Shown: in pieces, positions 46,882-58,998 of the stretch | Position numbering within the stretch: position 1 is the stretch's first letter | How the letters are laid out: every line of letters begins with the position of its first letter | NCBI GenBank assembly: GCA_019802505.1 | Contig: JAFMOC010000009.1 | Location: 8,204,501-8,268,500, forward strand | Direction of reading: 5' to 3' | DNA: 64,000 bases | Origin: Corydoras sp. C115 | Taxonomy: Eukaryota; Chordata; Actinopteri; Siluriformes; Callichthyidae | Notes under the pieces: model-generated | The model's input: the letters and a program-made list of their open reading frames with translations, nothing else | Databases searched by the model: none | What the model was told of the DNA's origin: nothing | Position numbers and translations under genes: made by a program

Positions 46882-47500
46882 GTGGTAGCTGTTTGAGGTA
46901 ACAGCAAAAAAGAGGTAAGAGAGATCTGATGTTCCGACATTTAAATATATTTTATTTAATCATACACTGGATATTTGTAGGGTGGCACGGTGGCTTTGTG
47001 GTTAGCACGTTTGCCTCTAAGCACTAGGGATTCCCAGTTTGAATCCCAATCTGGGTGGAGTTCGCATGTTCTCCCCGTGTCCACGTGGGTTTCCTCCGGG
47101 TTCACTGGTTTCCTCCCACAGTCCAAAAACATGGATCAAGTCAATTGAGTTCTCCAAATTACCCCATATAGTTTGTGTCTGAGTGAGTGAGTGTGCCCAG
47201 CGATAGATTGGCAACCTGTCCTGGGTGTATCTGCCCAGCGCCCGAGACGTTCTCCCCTGGATGGACATGGGGAACCCCCCCTCCTGCGACCCTGGATATT
47301 ATTGTCTAACTACATATCTGATATTTCATTTTATTGGCTCCAAAATTTTAACATTAGAAAACTAAAAAACTTCAGCATGCGTTTGTCTGTGGGTAACATG
47401 TTCATTATTATACCAAAGTCCAGATGCTCTCAGCCTGCGTGTGCGTTCAACGTTGTGTTTTTGTACTTGTTTGCGGTTGTGTTTCTGGACCTCGACGTCT
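46882..47500 (+). repeat. Tandem duplication, copy 2, with SINE inside
   Basis: Begins GTGGTAGCTGTTTGAGGTAA and ends TTTCTGGACCTCGACGTC. Once the SINE (46981-47293) is removed, it is collinear with copy 1 (shared: TTTAATCATACACTGGATA, TTGGCTCCAA, TTTTAAC…ATTAGAAAAC, CAGCCTGC). The two copies have diverged moderately. Confidence 0.75.
46981..47293 (+). mobile_element. tRNA-derived SINE without 3' tail
   Basis: Forward copy with intact head (GGTGGCACGGTGGCTTTGTG) and body, ending at GCGACCCT; the usual AGTAGAGGATAAAGCGG and (TGGA)n are absent. GGATATT at both junctions (46969 and 47294) may be the target-site duplication. Confidence 0.85.
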
Positions 47501-48334
47501 ATTGAATTTCTTTCTGGTTCTTTTTCGTTTCTCTCTTCTTTTTTTTCAGTTCCAATTAGAAATTCATTTATAAATTGAGCCCAAGGCTGTTAAGTATTTC
47601 ATTCTCCTGACTGAGTCACTTAACAGGACTAAATTACCCTGCATAATTGATTTAACCACAGCTCGGAGTTGAAGAGGCAAATAAACACATGGATGGTAAA
47701 GTCTTCATGCATTTAAACAATTCAACAATCCTCTGTGAAATTGCTCCAGAATGGAAGCGATATGAAAGATATGGCTGTGAGCGAGCGCTCGATTAGGTCA
47801 CTCAAACAGAATTTGTCATCTCCATTGCTTCATTATGCAGCGCATGGGCAACACGCGCTCGCTCCTGAGAACAGAAGACGCCGTAAGCCCGCAGATCCAA
47901 AGCCTGGGATTCTTCTTGAAAGCATTTCCACTTTCATCTTCGCCCCAAGGGCCAGTCCCACCCAGCACTTACTAAAAAATAAGCACAGGAGATAGAACTG
48001 CCTGATTATGTTAATCAACATTCTTATTTATAATACAGCTCAGAACCCCAGGAGGTAAAGTAAGAAGATTTGCCACTTGATCCATTGCGGGTTATTATCA
48101 CCAGTCGGAGGCTCAGACTGTCTGCGCCGACTTTTATAAATCTGAAGGTAGAGTACCGTAACAGTTCTTGTATCCTCATTTTCACCTCGCGTAAGCTTAT
48201 GTAAGAAAGCTGTTAACGTGTAGAAATAAGCTACAACAAAGAAATACCTTATTAAGTTAATAATAAATGATGCCTTTATGATTTTTACTGAATGACAGGA
48301 CTTTGACAGTGGTCATGTGACATCAAATGACGTC
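47501..48334. other. Non-coding stretch, no gene seen
   Basis: Repeat-free unique sequence; the segment 47540-48010 has several AATTAG/TTAAGT-type motifs and could be regulatory. No exon recognised. Confidence 0.3.
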
Positions 48335-48529
48335 GGTAATATGGCATACATAGTGTATCCAAGGTTGCATATTTACTACATACTCGCTTACTGAACATGG
48401 AGCAGTAGATACATTAATACTAGATTAGATGTAGGACTTACTGCTCCACTGGTGAAGCAGTATGCACTTTTAGTTAGCAAGTATGAAGTATACATGTGTC
48501 CTTGGACACACTATGTACTCCATATTACC
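48335..48529. mobile_element. MITE-like element with 30-bp terminal inverted repeats
   Basis: The left arm (48335-48364, GGTAATATGGCATACATAGT…) and the right arm (48500-48529, read in reverse GGTAATATGGAGTACATAGT…) match at 27 of 30 positions. The interior is 135 bp without coding capacity. Similarity seems to continue weakly outside both arms, so the true ends may lie a few bases further out. Superfamily not assigned. Confidence 0.7.
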
Positions 48530-50117
48530 AATGTAAACCACTTTTAGTTCAGGTCTTGTTTTTGTGCTGCAAAGTGTTTCTGTCAAGTAGAACATGAACC
48601 TCTTGGTTCTGTTTTTAAATCTTAAATGTCATTCATCACATGTTCGCATTTATCCAGTATAGTGTCCAGTGATCTCTGAAGGTCAGTACTCTGAATGTTC
48701 CTCTTTTTTCAGGTTCTCGGCGCCTGCACTGAAAAATACAGGAGCAAAAAAAAGTCAACTTAAAAAACACAACTCCGGACCCCAGCGGCTGTATAATCCC
48801 AAAATTCAATACCGCATTCAGAAATGAATACGACTGCACTGCTAATTAAAAAGCAATTAATATTAAGCAAATGAAAGTTCACAGCACAGAACTAGAAGGA
48901 GAGACTGAGAGCGTAATTATTCCTAATGTTATAAAATCATTCCTGCTTCGTACACCAGTTTTAATAAAGACGATTAACAAACTAATTAAGTCCTATTCCC
49001 ATCACATTGTGTCCTCACTCCTTCCACTCGTTCACGTGTCTCCTGTATCCCTACTGTCCTCAGCGCGACGCGTCACCCGCCCCTGGCTTTTTCCATTTTC
49101 AACCATCTCACCAAGTAAATGTGGCTGACCCGCCGCATTATTCAAACCCGCCTAGAGTGAAGGCGAGCGCCGGTGCTTTGTCACCTGTTAAAATCAAGCT
49201 TTGATGCACCGGAGGGGTCGGCGTGGGTTCGGAGATCATGTTGAACTTGCTTCACTGCTCCAAACACCTGCCCATTTCACTCCCTTCCTGCAGTGAGGAA
49301 AAAGTAATGAAGGCAATGATGAGGCAAGGTCACTTTCTCTTTTTCTTCACCCCGCGTCCTATTATTGCCTCCTGTGCCCTCACGGGGCTCCTCGCTGCAC
49401 AAATTTGTCATGAATCATTCGGGTCGCTGTTCTGCCAGCCATCTTCATTCCCTCCTCTCTTTCCACATGGTTGAGTTGGAGGAGGGAGGGTGTGTGTTTG
49501 TGCGTTTGTGAGTGTGTGTATGTTTGTTTGTCAGGCTTTTTATTACTGAATGTAATCAATATGCAGCTCTCATTATGGCTTTGCATGATGCTACAAATTA
49601 CAGGGTAACCAGTGTTTCAGGGTGTCAGACGTTTGAAAGGCGGCGGAATCGTCGCGCTCGGTTACACCAGACAGACAGATTAATCATTTTAAATAAACAT
49701 TAATCATTTTTTTTGTTTTAATGTTTTTAATAGTGGCTCATATCTGTTTTTTTATTTACCACAGAGTCTGGAATTCAGCAGTTAATCTATTCACAGGATG
49801 ATATTCAGGACACAATGTGTCATTAATTCATATTTTAAATACTTCTGGGGAAACAGGATGTGGAGGACATGAATTAGGAACTTGAGTCTGTGCTGCTGTT
49901 GTTCATGTTGAATTCATTTCACTGTGATGCAACCAGCCTGCATTATTATTGGATGGCCGTATGTATAAAAAGTTTTCATTATGAGTTCATCTCCAGTCCT
50001 GTACAATGTTTGGGTTGGAAGCGTATTAATTAGTTGACATTTGGGCATTTGCATGTCCTCCCCATGCCTGCTAGTCAGCAGTGCTGGCTGTTTATCGTGA
50101 ATAAATTCCATAAAGAG
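48530..50117. other. Non-coding stretch, no gene seen
   Basis: Includes a GT-rich patch (49490-49530) and AT-rich unique sequence. Frames at 48871-49128, 49007-49204 and 49223-49474 are not protein-like. Confidence 0.3.
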
Positions 50118-50483
50118 GTGTTGTTAGTCATAATAGTTATTAAAGGTTTTATTATGACATAAAGTGTAGTACAGTTCCACCTCTTTCACATGATTTTTTC
50201 ACAATAATGCACAACCTTGAGTGTTTTATTACTTTTATAAAATGCTTAGAGAAACACTATGATAACAAAGACAAAGTATGATTTATAAATGCATTTATTG
50301 AAAGCTTATACTTTGGTCATCTACAACATAATTCATTCCGGTTTTTAAACTGATCAAACACTGATCGCTGAGTAAACAATCAAATACAATCCAGTGGCGA
50401 AATTACAGAATGCAGTTTATAAAAAAAAAAAAAAAACATTGGGAAAATAATGTACTGTATATCACGCATTGATACGAATGGGA
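50118..50483 (+). repeat. Unnamed dispersed repeat, copy B
   Basis: Collinear with the split repeat in the dag1 intron (16451-17040): AGAGGTGTTGTTAGT, AAATGCATTTATTGAAAGCT, GATCGCTGAGTA, GCATTGATACGAATG. Includes an A-run at 50421-50436. The best-preserved copy of the three. Confidence 0.6.
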
Positions 50484-51308
50484 TCAGAATAAAATCCACA
50501 CATAAAAGAAAAGAACATGCAAAACTCACAGAGAAGTTCAACGATTCCTATGAAGGATTAGAACCCAAAAGCATTTTTAATTGTAATGCAACAGCACTAC
50601 TTTCTGTGTAACCATGTCTCCTTGTCACCACGGTAACAGCAAAAGGTATACAATGCACTGGTTCATCTAAAGCTCAACTTAAAAACTGAAAATAAAAATC
50701 ATATCATAGGCCGTGCTTTACAGTTTAAATGCAGTCTGTTGGATTCATCCATCGGCGGTTTATATAAGTGTGTTTACTACCATAAAGTAACAAAGTGAAA
50801 GCAGGCAGGACAGAAAGAGAGGCATCAGGTGCACTGCAAAGTAGATCTTCAATATCAGTAAACACAAAACCCAAGTGTCATCTCCAGCAGCAAGGACGCA
50901 TTAAAGATGCTGCAGAGGTTCAAAGCAAAAGCCAGATTTTGAAACTGGTAAAGAAAATGTGGAAAATGTGGGCAAAGGAACACAGACATGGAACAGTGTT
51001 TGTTTGGAAAAAGTGAAAGGCCTTTGAGCTCTTTTGAGCTGAATTTCAATGTAAGGTCAGAGAAAATGCCCTGCGAACAGGAGGCACCACCGGGAGACGC
51101 TGCGGCAGGTGTTGGTTGGACACTTCTCTGAAACGCTTCAGAAATTGGCATCTAAATGACCAGCGTGCAGCGATACTGCGAGAGGGAGGAATCCTCAGAG
51201 GAATTACAGAATTAAAAATGTATTTAACACAAAAGTATGATTTAATTATAAAGATTTTTAAATACATCTCATAAAAAAATCAACGTATTGGTTTAATACA
51301 AACATACA
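50484..51308. other. Non-coding stretch, no gene seen
   Basis: Unique AT-rich sequence without recognisable exon. Confidence 0.3.
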
Positions 51309-51535
51309 TACAGTAGCTGTGTGTGTGTGTGTGTGTGTATATACAACACTGTTGATATATGTGTGTGTGTGTGTACAGCTGTATATAACACTGTTGATTT
51401 GTGTGTGTGTGTGTTTGGGTACAGGTGTATATAACACTGTTGATTTGTGTGTGTGTGTGTGTGTGTGTGTATTTGTATATAACTGTTGATTTGTGGGTGT
51501 TTATACACCTGTACACAAACACACAAATCAACAGT
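51309..51535 (+). repeat. GT-rich minisatellite, left half
   Basis: Three to four units of about 50-60 bp, each with a (GT)n run, ACAG-TGTATATAAC and ACTGTTGATTTGTG. The last unit (about 51504-51533) is inverted: CACCTGTACACAAACACACA then AATCAACAGT. The same unit family continues after the inner array, at 52150. Confidence 0.85.
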
Positions 51536-52149
51536 ATGTGTTTGTTGACATAAGGCTATAGTAAATGTGTTTTTGAACGTAAGGCTATAGTAAGTGCATT
51601 TTTGGACATAAGGCTATAGTAAGTGCGTTTTTCGACGTAAGGCTATAGTAAGTGCGTTTTTGGACATAAGGCTATAGTAAGTGTGTTTTTCAAAGTAAGG
51701 CTATAGTAAGTGTGTTTTTCGACGTAAGACTATAGTAGGTGCGTTTTTTTGACGTAAGGCTATAGTAGGTGCATTTTTAGATGTAAGGTTATAGTAAGTG
51801 TGTTTGTTGACGTAAGGCTATAGTAAGTGTGTTTTTCGACGTAAGGCTATAGTAAGTGCGTTTTTGAACATAAGGCTATAGTAGTTGCGTGTAAGTGTGT
51901 TTTTCAAAGTAAGGGTATAGTAAGTGTGTTTTTCGACGTAAGACTATAGTAGGTGCATTTTTAGATGTAAGGCTATAGTAAGTGCGTTTTTGGACGTGAG
52001 GTTATAGAAAGTGCTTTGTTGACGTAAGGCTATAGTAAGTGTGTTTTTTGAAGTAAGGATATAGTAAATGCGTTTTTGAACGTTTCGTTCAAAAAGCCTT
52101 ACGTCGACAAACGCACTTACTACAGCCTTACTTCAACAAACACACTTAC
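51536..52149 (+). repeat. 29-bp minisatellite with inverted end
   Basis: Eighteen direct units, 29 bp each where intact, with core GACGTAAGGCTATAGTAAGT followed by GCGTTTTTG or a variant. The last two units (about 52090-52149) are inverted (AAAAGCCTTACGTCGACAAA, CGCACTTACTACAGCC). One unit near 51890 is fused or truncated (GTTGCGTGTAAGTG). Confidence 0.9.
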
Positions 52150-52312
52150 TACGTATATGAGTATGTGTGTGCAGGTGTCTGTAACACTGTTGATTTGTGT
52201 GTGTACACAATTGTCTATAACAACTGTTTATTTGTGTGTGTGTGTGTGTGTGTTTACAGGTGTATATAACACTGTTGCTTGTGTGTGTACAGGTGTATAT
52301 AACACATGTTTG
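52150..52312 (+). repeat. GT-rich minisatellite, right half
   Basis: Three to four more units with TGTCTGTAACACTGTTGATT, (GT)n and ACAGGTGTATATAACAC, direct relative to the left half. The 29-bp array therefore lies inside this array. Confidence 0.85.
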
Positions 52313-52425
52313 ATTCATAAATGCGTTTATTGAAAGAAAAATCATCAAAGTGCAGCACAGAATTCACTTTATTGAAAACATCGTGAAAGTAATGTATTGT
52401 ACATCACACATAATATGAATGTGAA
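52312..52425 (+). repeat. Unnamed dispersed repeat, copy C (partial)
   Basis: Contains AAATGCGTTTATTGAAAG and a TAATGTATTGTACATCACAC block that match the copy at 50283-50483 with the middle deleted. Confidence 0.5.
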
Positions 52426-52450
52426 ACGCTCAGAGGTGTGTGTGGTTGTC

Positions 52451-52651
52451 AGGGCGAGGTCGCTCAGTGGTAAGGGTGTGGGGCTCTCAATCTGAAGTTT
52501 GGCGGTTCAAATCCCAGGTCCATCAAAGTTACCACTGTAGGTCCTTGAGCAAAACCCTCATTGTTACAGGGATGCTGTACCAAAACTCTGCTCGCTTTGT
52601 AGGTCTCATTGGATAAAAGCGTCTGCTAAATGACCAAATGTAAATGTAAAT
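52451..52651 (+). mobile_element. tRNA-derived SINE with L2-clade LINE tail
   Basis: Head GGCGAGGTCGCTCAGTGGTA (A-box) and GGCGGTTCAAATCCCAGG (B-box), then a body and the tail TTGGATAAAAGCGTCTGCTA followed by (AAATGT)n. The tail box is the one that fish L2-clade LINEs share with partner SINEs. This family differs from the (TGGA)n-tail SINE. Confidence 0.85.
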
Positions 52652-55600
52652 GTGTGTCAGGAATTTGGTAGAAAAGCTTGCAATTCTGGAACATTCACAC
52701 ACGTTAATGTGATGAGGCGTCCGTATACATTTGAGCATGTGGTCATCTGTACGAGTCGTGTGTCTTTATGCTGCGGTTATGAAAGACCACCTGAATGCGA
52801 GCAGGTGCAGGGTGCAGTGCAGATGGCAGCCCTCGCTGTGATTTCAACAACACAACCGCCACCCACATTGGAGGCGACAGGCTCAGCCTTGATCATCTGA
52901 CAGCACTGTCTTCTCCGAGCAGCCCTCAGTCTCTCGCAGCTCCATGCAGATGTCCACCGAAGCTCCTGTCAACCGCTTTTTAACAAGACAAAGTTTACAG
53001 AAAGATTTCTGCTGCCATCCACTCTCCCTCCTGCAGGACGGGTTGCTCGCCGAGGTTTCATCTGCGGCTCAGCTCCACCGCGGGTGTAAGTGCGAGTACA
53101 AAGCCCTGTATTCGTCCATCCAGTGGACGTCTACGAGCGTGATCCCGATGATAAACGACCCCGGCGTACATAGGGTCATATTCCGAGTAGATAAATCACA
53201 TCCGTAAATAGTTCTGGCTTTTTGGAAAGCGCTCAGTGACGTAAACAAATCAATATCAGTCACAGAGCTGTATGAATTCAGTCAGCGGCTACGGATTAGC
53301 AGAGCAGAGAATGGAATCATATACACAATATGGTCAAAGTATGATGTCATATCATCTTTCTTTTTATTAGCGGGTGGTTTAGTACGTCGTCGATTTTAAA
53401 TGCCGTAAGCGGACACGCTTTTCTGCAAATCCATAAACAAGAGCTGCATTTAGTTTCAAATAAAACTTTGAAATGCACCATGGTCATTTATACTATTTAT
53501 TTACTAATATGTGAAGTCAAATTGTCTGTCTACGCATATAAATAGTTATTTTTTACCAAAATTATAAAGCCGCATCTTAAAATGCACATTACAATCTTCG
53601 TAGAAAAAAAAAAGGATCCTCTTTAAGATGCCCCGTGATGCTACTGTGACATCTGAAATGTATTATTATGATTATTATGATTATTAGGACTGTACTTCAT
53701 CGAGTGTAGATGTGTTTGTCTGCAGCATAGCAACAAAAAACAGATAATAAAGATCTCAACCCTGTTTTTCTGTTACAAATGTGATCCAAACAGGAATCCT
53801 GCAAATGGAAGCGTCGTGTTTACTGCATGAGCAGCCTGGGGTCTGTATTTAATATTTAATTAGGTTCTACATACTGAAGATTAGTCTCTGGTGGTCAGGG
53901 CATTTGCACATAAACAGGGTAACCTAGGTAGCAGCTATTTAATTGCTAACTGATAATAAGCTTGTGTGTAATTGTAAGAATGACAGAAAAACAGACTTGA
54001 AACGGAAAGAGTTAGCAAACCACCTGCTCTAAAAAACAAACCGGGCGGTTTGGAAATATCTATTTGTGCTATTATTTATTTATCTCTTCGTTCATTAGAC
54101 TTGATGCCCGTCGCTCTGCCAGTCTCGCCTCACTTTAACACGACTCCCGGAGCTGGACAGCAGAGAGGGAAGCGCCCGTTCCTGAGACATCTTGGCTTTT
54201 CTGGAAAGCCTCCAGCTTGACACAGCAGTCTTGGATTATTGATCTGAAAGAGCCATTAATTGTTAATGATCGCATATGGCCCTTTTCCTTCATCTTGACT
54301 GGGTTTCAAACATGATAAAGGCTGAGCATGGGCCGACCAATACCGAAACAAATGCAATATTTAAAGACCCGATTAACTGAGATTACACTGAAAACGTTAC
54401 TCCACCAACTGATGGCTTCTGTATTTATGATGATTCTAGATTTTGGATAAAGGATCGGATTTTGCATGTGCTAATTGCAAGTTCGGAGCTCACGGGTATT
54501 CCAGAAACGGCAAATTACATCTTTGATGATGGTCTGACATTTAAATGTCATCCACATATCATTATTCATTTGGCCTCGATGTTGAATTCCTAACACCTTT
54601 TGATATGAAGCGGGAGTTCGAATATAATTATGAACTCAACAAATGAATTAAACAACAGGATTTTGACGACGACCCAATTACACGAGTTCTGCGCATCATT
54701 CATAGATCAAAGGATTGGAAGCCATAATGAAAATTACAATTAAACTATCATGTGACATTTATATGGAGAACTAATGCAAATAATAGAGTTTATGTGCTTT
54801 AGGCAAAAAAAACCCAACTCTACTGCATTGTTTCAGGGAAGTTTATTATTAATGTTCAGTCATTCAATATTAATGTTTATTAACATTTAGATGATTAGAT
54901 GTAAGAAAGTAAAGAAAGCTTTGGGTATCAATTAAAATTTGATTTGTAGATTTCTAAGCACAGTTAATGTGCATCATACTGTCCTGCTTGGTCCTTCCCC
55001 AAACTGTTTGAGCAAAGTTACAAGCATAATGTCGTCCAAAATGGACTGAACGAACCACCTGGTTTAGTGATTGAGAGGTGTGTCCTAACACTTTTGTCCA
55101 CTTGGAGCATGATTGTAGGTCCTCTATATTCATAGGAACTCCCTCCCTCACTCCCTTATTTAAACTGCACAATTAAAGTACACAATTATTTGATGAATCA
55201 CTATTATAATAATTTCCTATAAATATTCACAGTGTACATAAACATTAACGCTGATTCACTAAACTGCTTGAACATCTTGTTTTGATGATACAGTTCTTCA
55301 CGCTGCATGTTAACATTCAGCATGTCCGCTCTGTGAGCATCCTAAACCCACTTGAGAAGATGGATATGCAAAGTGGTATTTACATACCGTGTGAATCTTT
55401 GTCCTTGTCCGCCTTGTGGATTTTTAGATGGATGGATGGGTCGAAAAATAGAAGAACAGATGGAATTGATGTGAGGGCCGAGATACGGAAATCCCCCTGC
55501 TACGGCAAACACCAGTGGAGTGTGGAAGGCTGTCGTCAGCAAAATGTTAAGAAAAATGCTGCTGTGGAAGTAAAGTTCTGGCACAAAGACGCATAAAATA

Positions 55601-55880
55601 AATCTGTTATGATCTCATGTGCATTTGCAACAGGATTAAGATCTATGAAGGACATTTAAAGGGCTTAAAAATGCAACCATGCAAATGATTTTCTTTCTCG
55701 TTCACTTAACAACATTGGAAATAATAAAGATTAGTTGGCTTTATAAAGCACCTTTCAGATATTCAGGGGTGGCTGGTTCTTTCAGAGCCGAAATTCTCCA
55801 GAATTTAGATAAATAAATGAAGTAACATCACAAAACAGCTTTCTACTAAAGTCTTGGTGGTAAATTTGTACAATACTAAA
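52652..55880. other. Non-coding stretch with candidate conserved block
   Basis: AT-rich unique sequence. About 54100-54700 is repeat-free and has the motif AGCCATTAATTGTTAATGAT (54251-54270), an arrangement of TAAT sites typical of homeodomain targets. No exon recognised; the frames at 52652-52983 and 52944-53207 have no family resemblance. Confidence 0.3.
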
Positions 55881-56600
55881 TAAATATAATGTGTTTAAGA
55901 AGAAGAAATGAACAAAATATTCAAGAACAACATAACTGCTGTTTAAACAAAGCTTAACAAAACCTAGTGGATAATATAGCATGAAAGTATTAAAATAAAA
56001 AGCTTTCAAATTGAAATAAGGAAACGAATAAGTCAAACGTAGCTGCTGTTTACGCAAAAATCAAACAAAAAAACGTATCTGCTATTAAACTAAATAAATG
56101 AACAAGGAAAAGTTGCTATTGAACATAAAATGTAGCAGTGAAAACTAAAACATAATTGCTATTGAACATTATTTAGGAAATTATAAAGTATAAAAATAAT
56201 TTACTACTATTAGCTACTATTGAACTAAATAGAGAAACGAACAAATCAAACATAACTGTTGTTTGAACAAACCTTGGAAATGAATAAATAAAACTTTTTA
56301 CTATTTAACTTATAACGTAGAAGTGAATAGATGAAAGATGCAAAATTCAAATAAGTAAAAAGTAACTGCCGTCTAACAAAATTTGAAAACTAAAAAGTCA
56401 AACGTATCTGCAATTGAACTAAATAAAGAAATTAACAAGTAAAACGCAACTGCCGTTTAAACAAAACTTAGTAAAACTTGTTACTTGTTATTTAATTTAA
56501 AACATGATGTAAACAAATAAAAAATTTAACTAAACTGTTATTTAACTCAAATAAGGAAACCAAATAGAGAAACGCATTACGTACAATGGAACTTCTACTT
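55881..56600 (+). repeat. Degenerate AT-rich tandem repeat
   Basis: Motifs AACTGCTGTTTAAACAAA, CTGCTATTGAAC and TAAATAAAGAAACGAACAAG recur about every 40-70 bp for some 700 bp, all in the same direction, with heavy divergence. Looks like an old minisatellite. Unit length is uncertain. Confidence 0.6.
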
Positions 56601-58268
56601 AATAAACCAAATTTAAAAAATGTCTTTACATTGTTTATAGCTACGTATTTTTCGGAGCTCCTTAGATCCTACAAGAAAAACACGTCTGATGGTGAAAGGA
56701 GCAAAAAATAATTACCTCTCACATTGTCAGTGAGCGACTTGTTATTTTCTCATTGGGAGAACGTAAAGAAAATGATCTAAGTCAAACGTTAAAGCTCATT
56801 AATATGTCAGCGTTCTGAACTGCAGTGAACTTACAATACACTTATTCATTTCAAAGAGCCGGCGCGTTCTGTAAACTTTTCAAGGCTGAGGATTAGGGCC
56901 CTTCGGCTCCATTCTCTTAACTAAGAGCACTAATAAGCCGAGCTGAAAGACTACAATGGGAGGCTTTTACAATGTGGTGGTGCCTGGCGACCGCCGCATT
57001 GTGGCGTTTTTTTTTAAATAGGAGGTAGTTGTTTCTCTTTAATCTGCCCTTCTTTGTGAGATTGAAGACCATGGCTTCATTGTGTGTATGTGTGGACTTC
57101 ATTTCCTGTTGCTTTTCGGGGTCAGTGCTTTCTTCCTGCTCATGGATCATCGGCTCTGTGTAAGCAGCAGTGGAAACTTATTAGGTGGACCTTAATTACT
57201 TCTTGCGCAGACTGTTATCACAACATCTGCCACTATTTCACTGTTTCAGGAGGATTTCTTTAGCAAACACACCATGTGCTGACAGCCGCACCTCTTCTTT
57301 AACCAGGTGGCAGGATGTGTGGATCGTAAACATAAAGTTTGAAACACAGCCAGAGGTTAGCATTGGTCATGCCTGTTGGGCTTATCCCGTCATGATGAGG
57401 ATTCGTTTGTGTCAGCATTTCGGTGATTGTACTTTGTTTCCTTAATTCGCTCTTATAAAAAATGTAGAACCGACAGAACCTCTCATGCTAATTTGGTTTA
57501 AAGACACAGGTGCAGGTTACGGCGGCGAGCAGATTGCTGTATCCAGAGAACAGAGGTCTTTACATCTTACAATCCAATCAGCACAGGTTTATAGAGCATG
57601 GTTAAGGGCCTATCACGAGCAGTGGACCCAGATGCACAACGAGAATCTGTAGAATTAAACTCACCTAAAGTCAAGACATAAAAAATAAATAAATAAATAA
57701 AAAATACAAGCGACTCAGCTTTAAGAACTCGGACCTTGTTTTAGAACCTTATGGTGGCAGATCATCAGTCCAGGGGCAGTGTCAGTACTCCACATTAATG
57801 TACTTCTGAAGTTCAGCACTAAAACCACTTGGCCATCACTGCTGTGTTTCTCTGTATCGTGACACTTAAAATAAATAAAGAAAAGAGGAAACAAATGCAA
57901 TGCTACAATGAATTTAAATGCGCACTAAATCCTGTATGTAAATGTGCCATGTGCATTGGCTGAATTGCGTTGGCTAATCGACAGTACAAACAGATGTTCG
58001 GTTTAAGCTGCATTCTGTGATCCCACTATAAAAACTGGCAGCATTGGAAACAGAGCTTCATTGAAGCGAACGCAGTGCATTCAGCAAACGCACGGCTGAA
58101 GCTTCCAACGACAAATAACAACCACGACAACACTAACCACGCAGATCGATGTGGAGAACAAACATTAATACAGATAAGAAATCACATTATTAAAAATTAA
58201 AAAGCACTAAAAACATTTTCTTAACTATACTGACCTTTATCAATGGATTCAATTAAAGATTTTACTGA
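56601..58268. other. Non-coding stretch, no gene seen
   Basis: Unique AT-rich sequence; 56640-57160 is a weak candidate for a conserved non-coding block. No exon or RNA gene recognised. Confidence 0.3.
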
Positions 58269-58771
58269 CAGTACCAGTCAAAGGTTTGACCACGCCCACA
58301 TATTTGCACCATTGTCTGTTGTATACCATATAGATGTACTTTGTAATTTTACAGTTTCAGACTATAGTCCATCTGTGTTCTTTGAGTTTGTTTGTCCTCT
58401 GTTGGTTCTTGGTTCTCAGGACCATCACAGAACAGGTTTCATTTGGGTGGTGGATTGTTGATTGTCAGTTCGGCAGTGACACTGATGCGGTGAGGGGGTT
58501 TCAGTGCAGCAGTGCTGCTGTAAACACCTCAGTGAACTGCAGGGATAGGACTAATGCACCCACCCATTAATCCCTGCTCTGTGGTGGTACTATTGGGGTT
58601 ATGACCATTAGACCATTAGAACAGAGTACACAGTGTGTACTGTAGAACAAAACAGCTGGACTACAGTCTGGAGGTGTAGAACTACAAAGTCCAGCTTTAC
58701 AGAAAGTGGAACTGAGAACATAGACAATAGGTGGAGCAGAAAGGGGGCGTGGCCAAACATGAGAGGTAACA
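58269..58771 (+). mobile_element. Non-autonomous DNA transposon with terminal inverted repeats, copy 2
   Basis: Left end CAGTACCAGTCAAAGGTTTG followed by ACCACGCCC; right end GGGGGCGTGGCCAAAC. The interior matches the element at 6155-6634 (TTTGGGTGGTGGATTGTTGA, TTTCAGTGCAGCAGTGCTGC, CTCTGTGGTGGTACTATTGG). No transposase frame. Confidence 0.65.
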
Positions 58772-58950
58772 TATATAGGAAAAAGCGAAAAGTGTTTGTA
58801 TATTTACTATGTGACGTGGTGGCGCTGTGGTGGCGACCCACAGTGTGGTTCAGGTCTTGGGTTCCTTACTGTGTGTCATCTTCATGTCCTCCACATCCCT
58901 GTGGGAGTCAGAGTCAGAGGTTAATGGAAGATACTAACTGTCCCATGTTG

Positions 58951-58998
<48 letters not shown>

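Noticed and set aside
51536..52149. CRISPR-like array
   Set aside because: The 29-bp units abut with no unique spacers, and the DNA is a vertebrate genome; it is a minisatellite.
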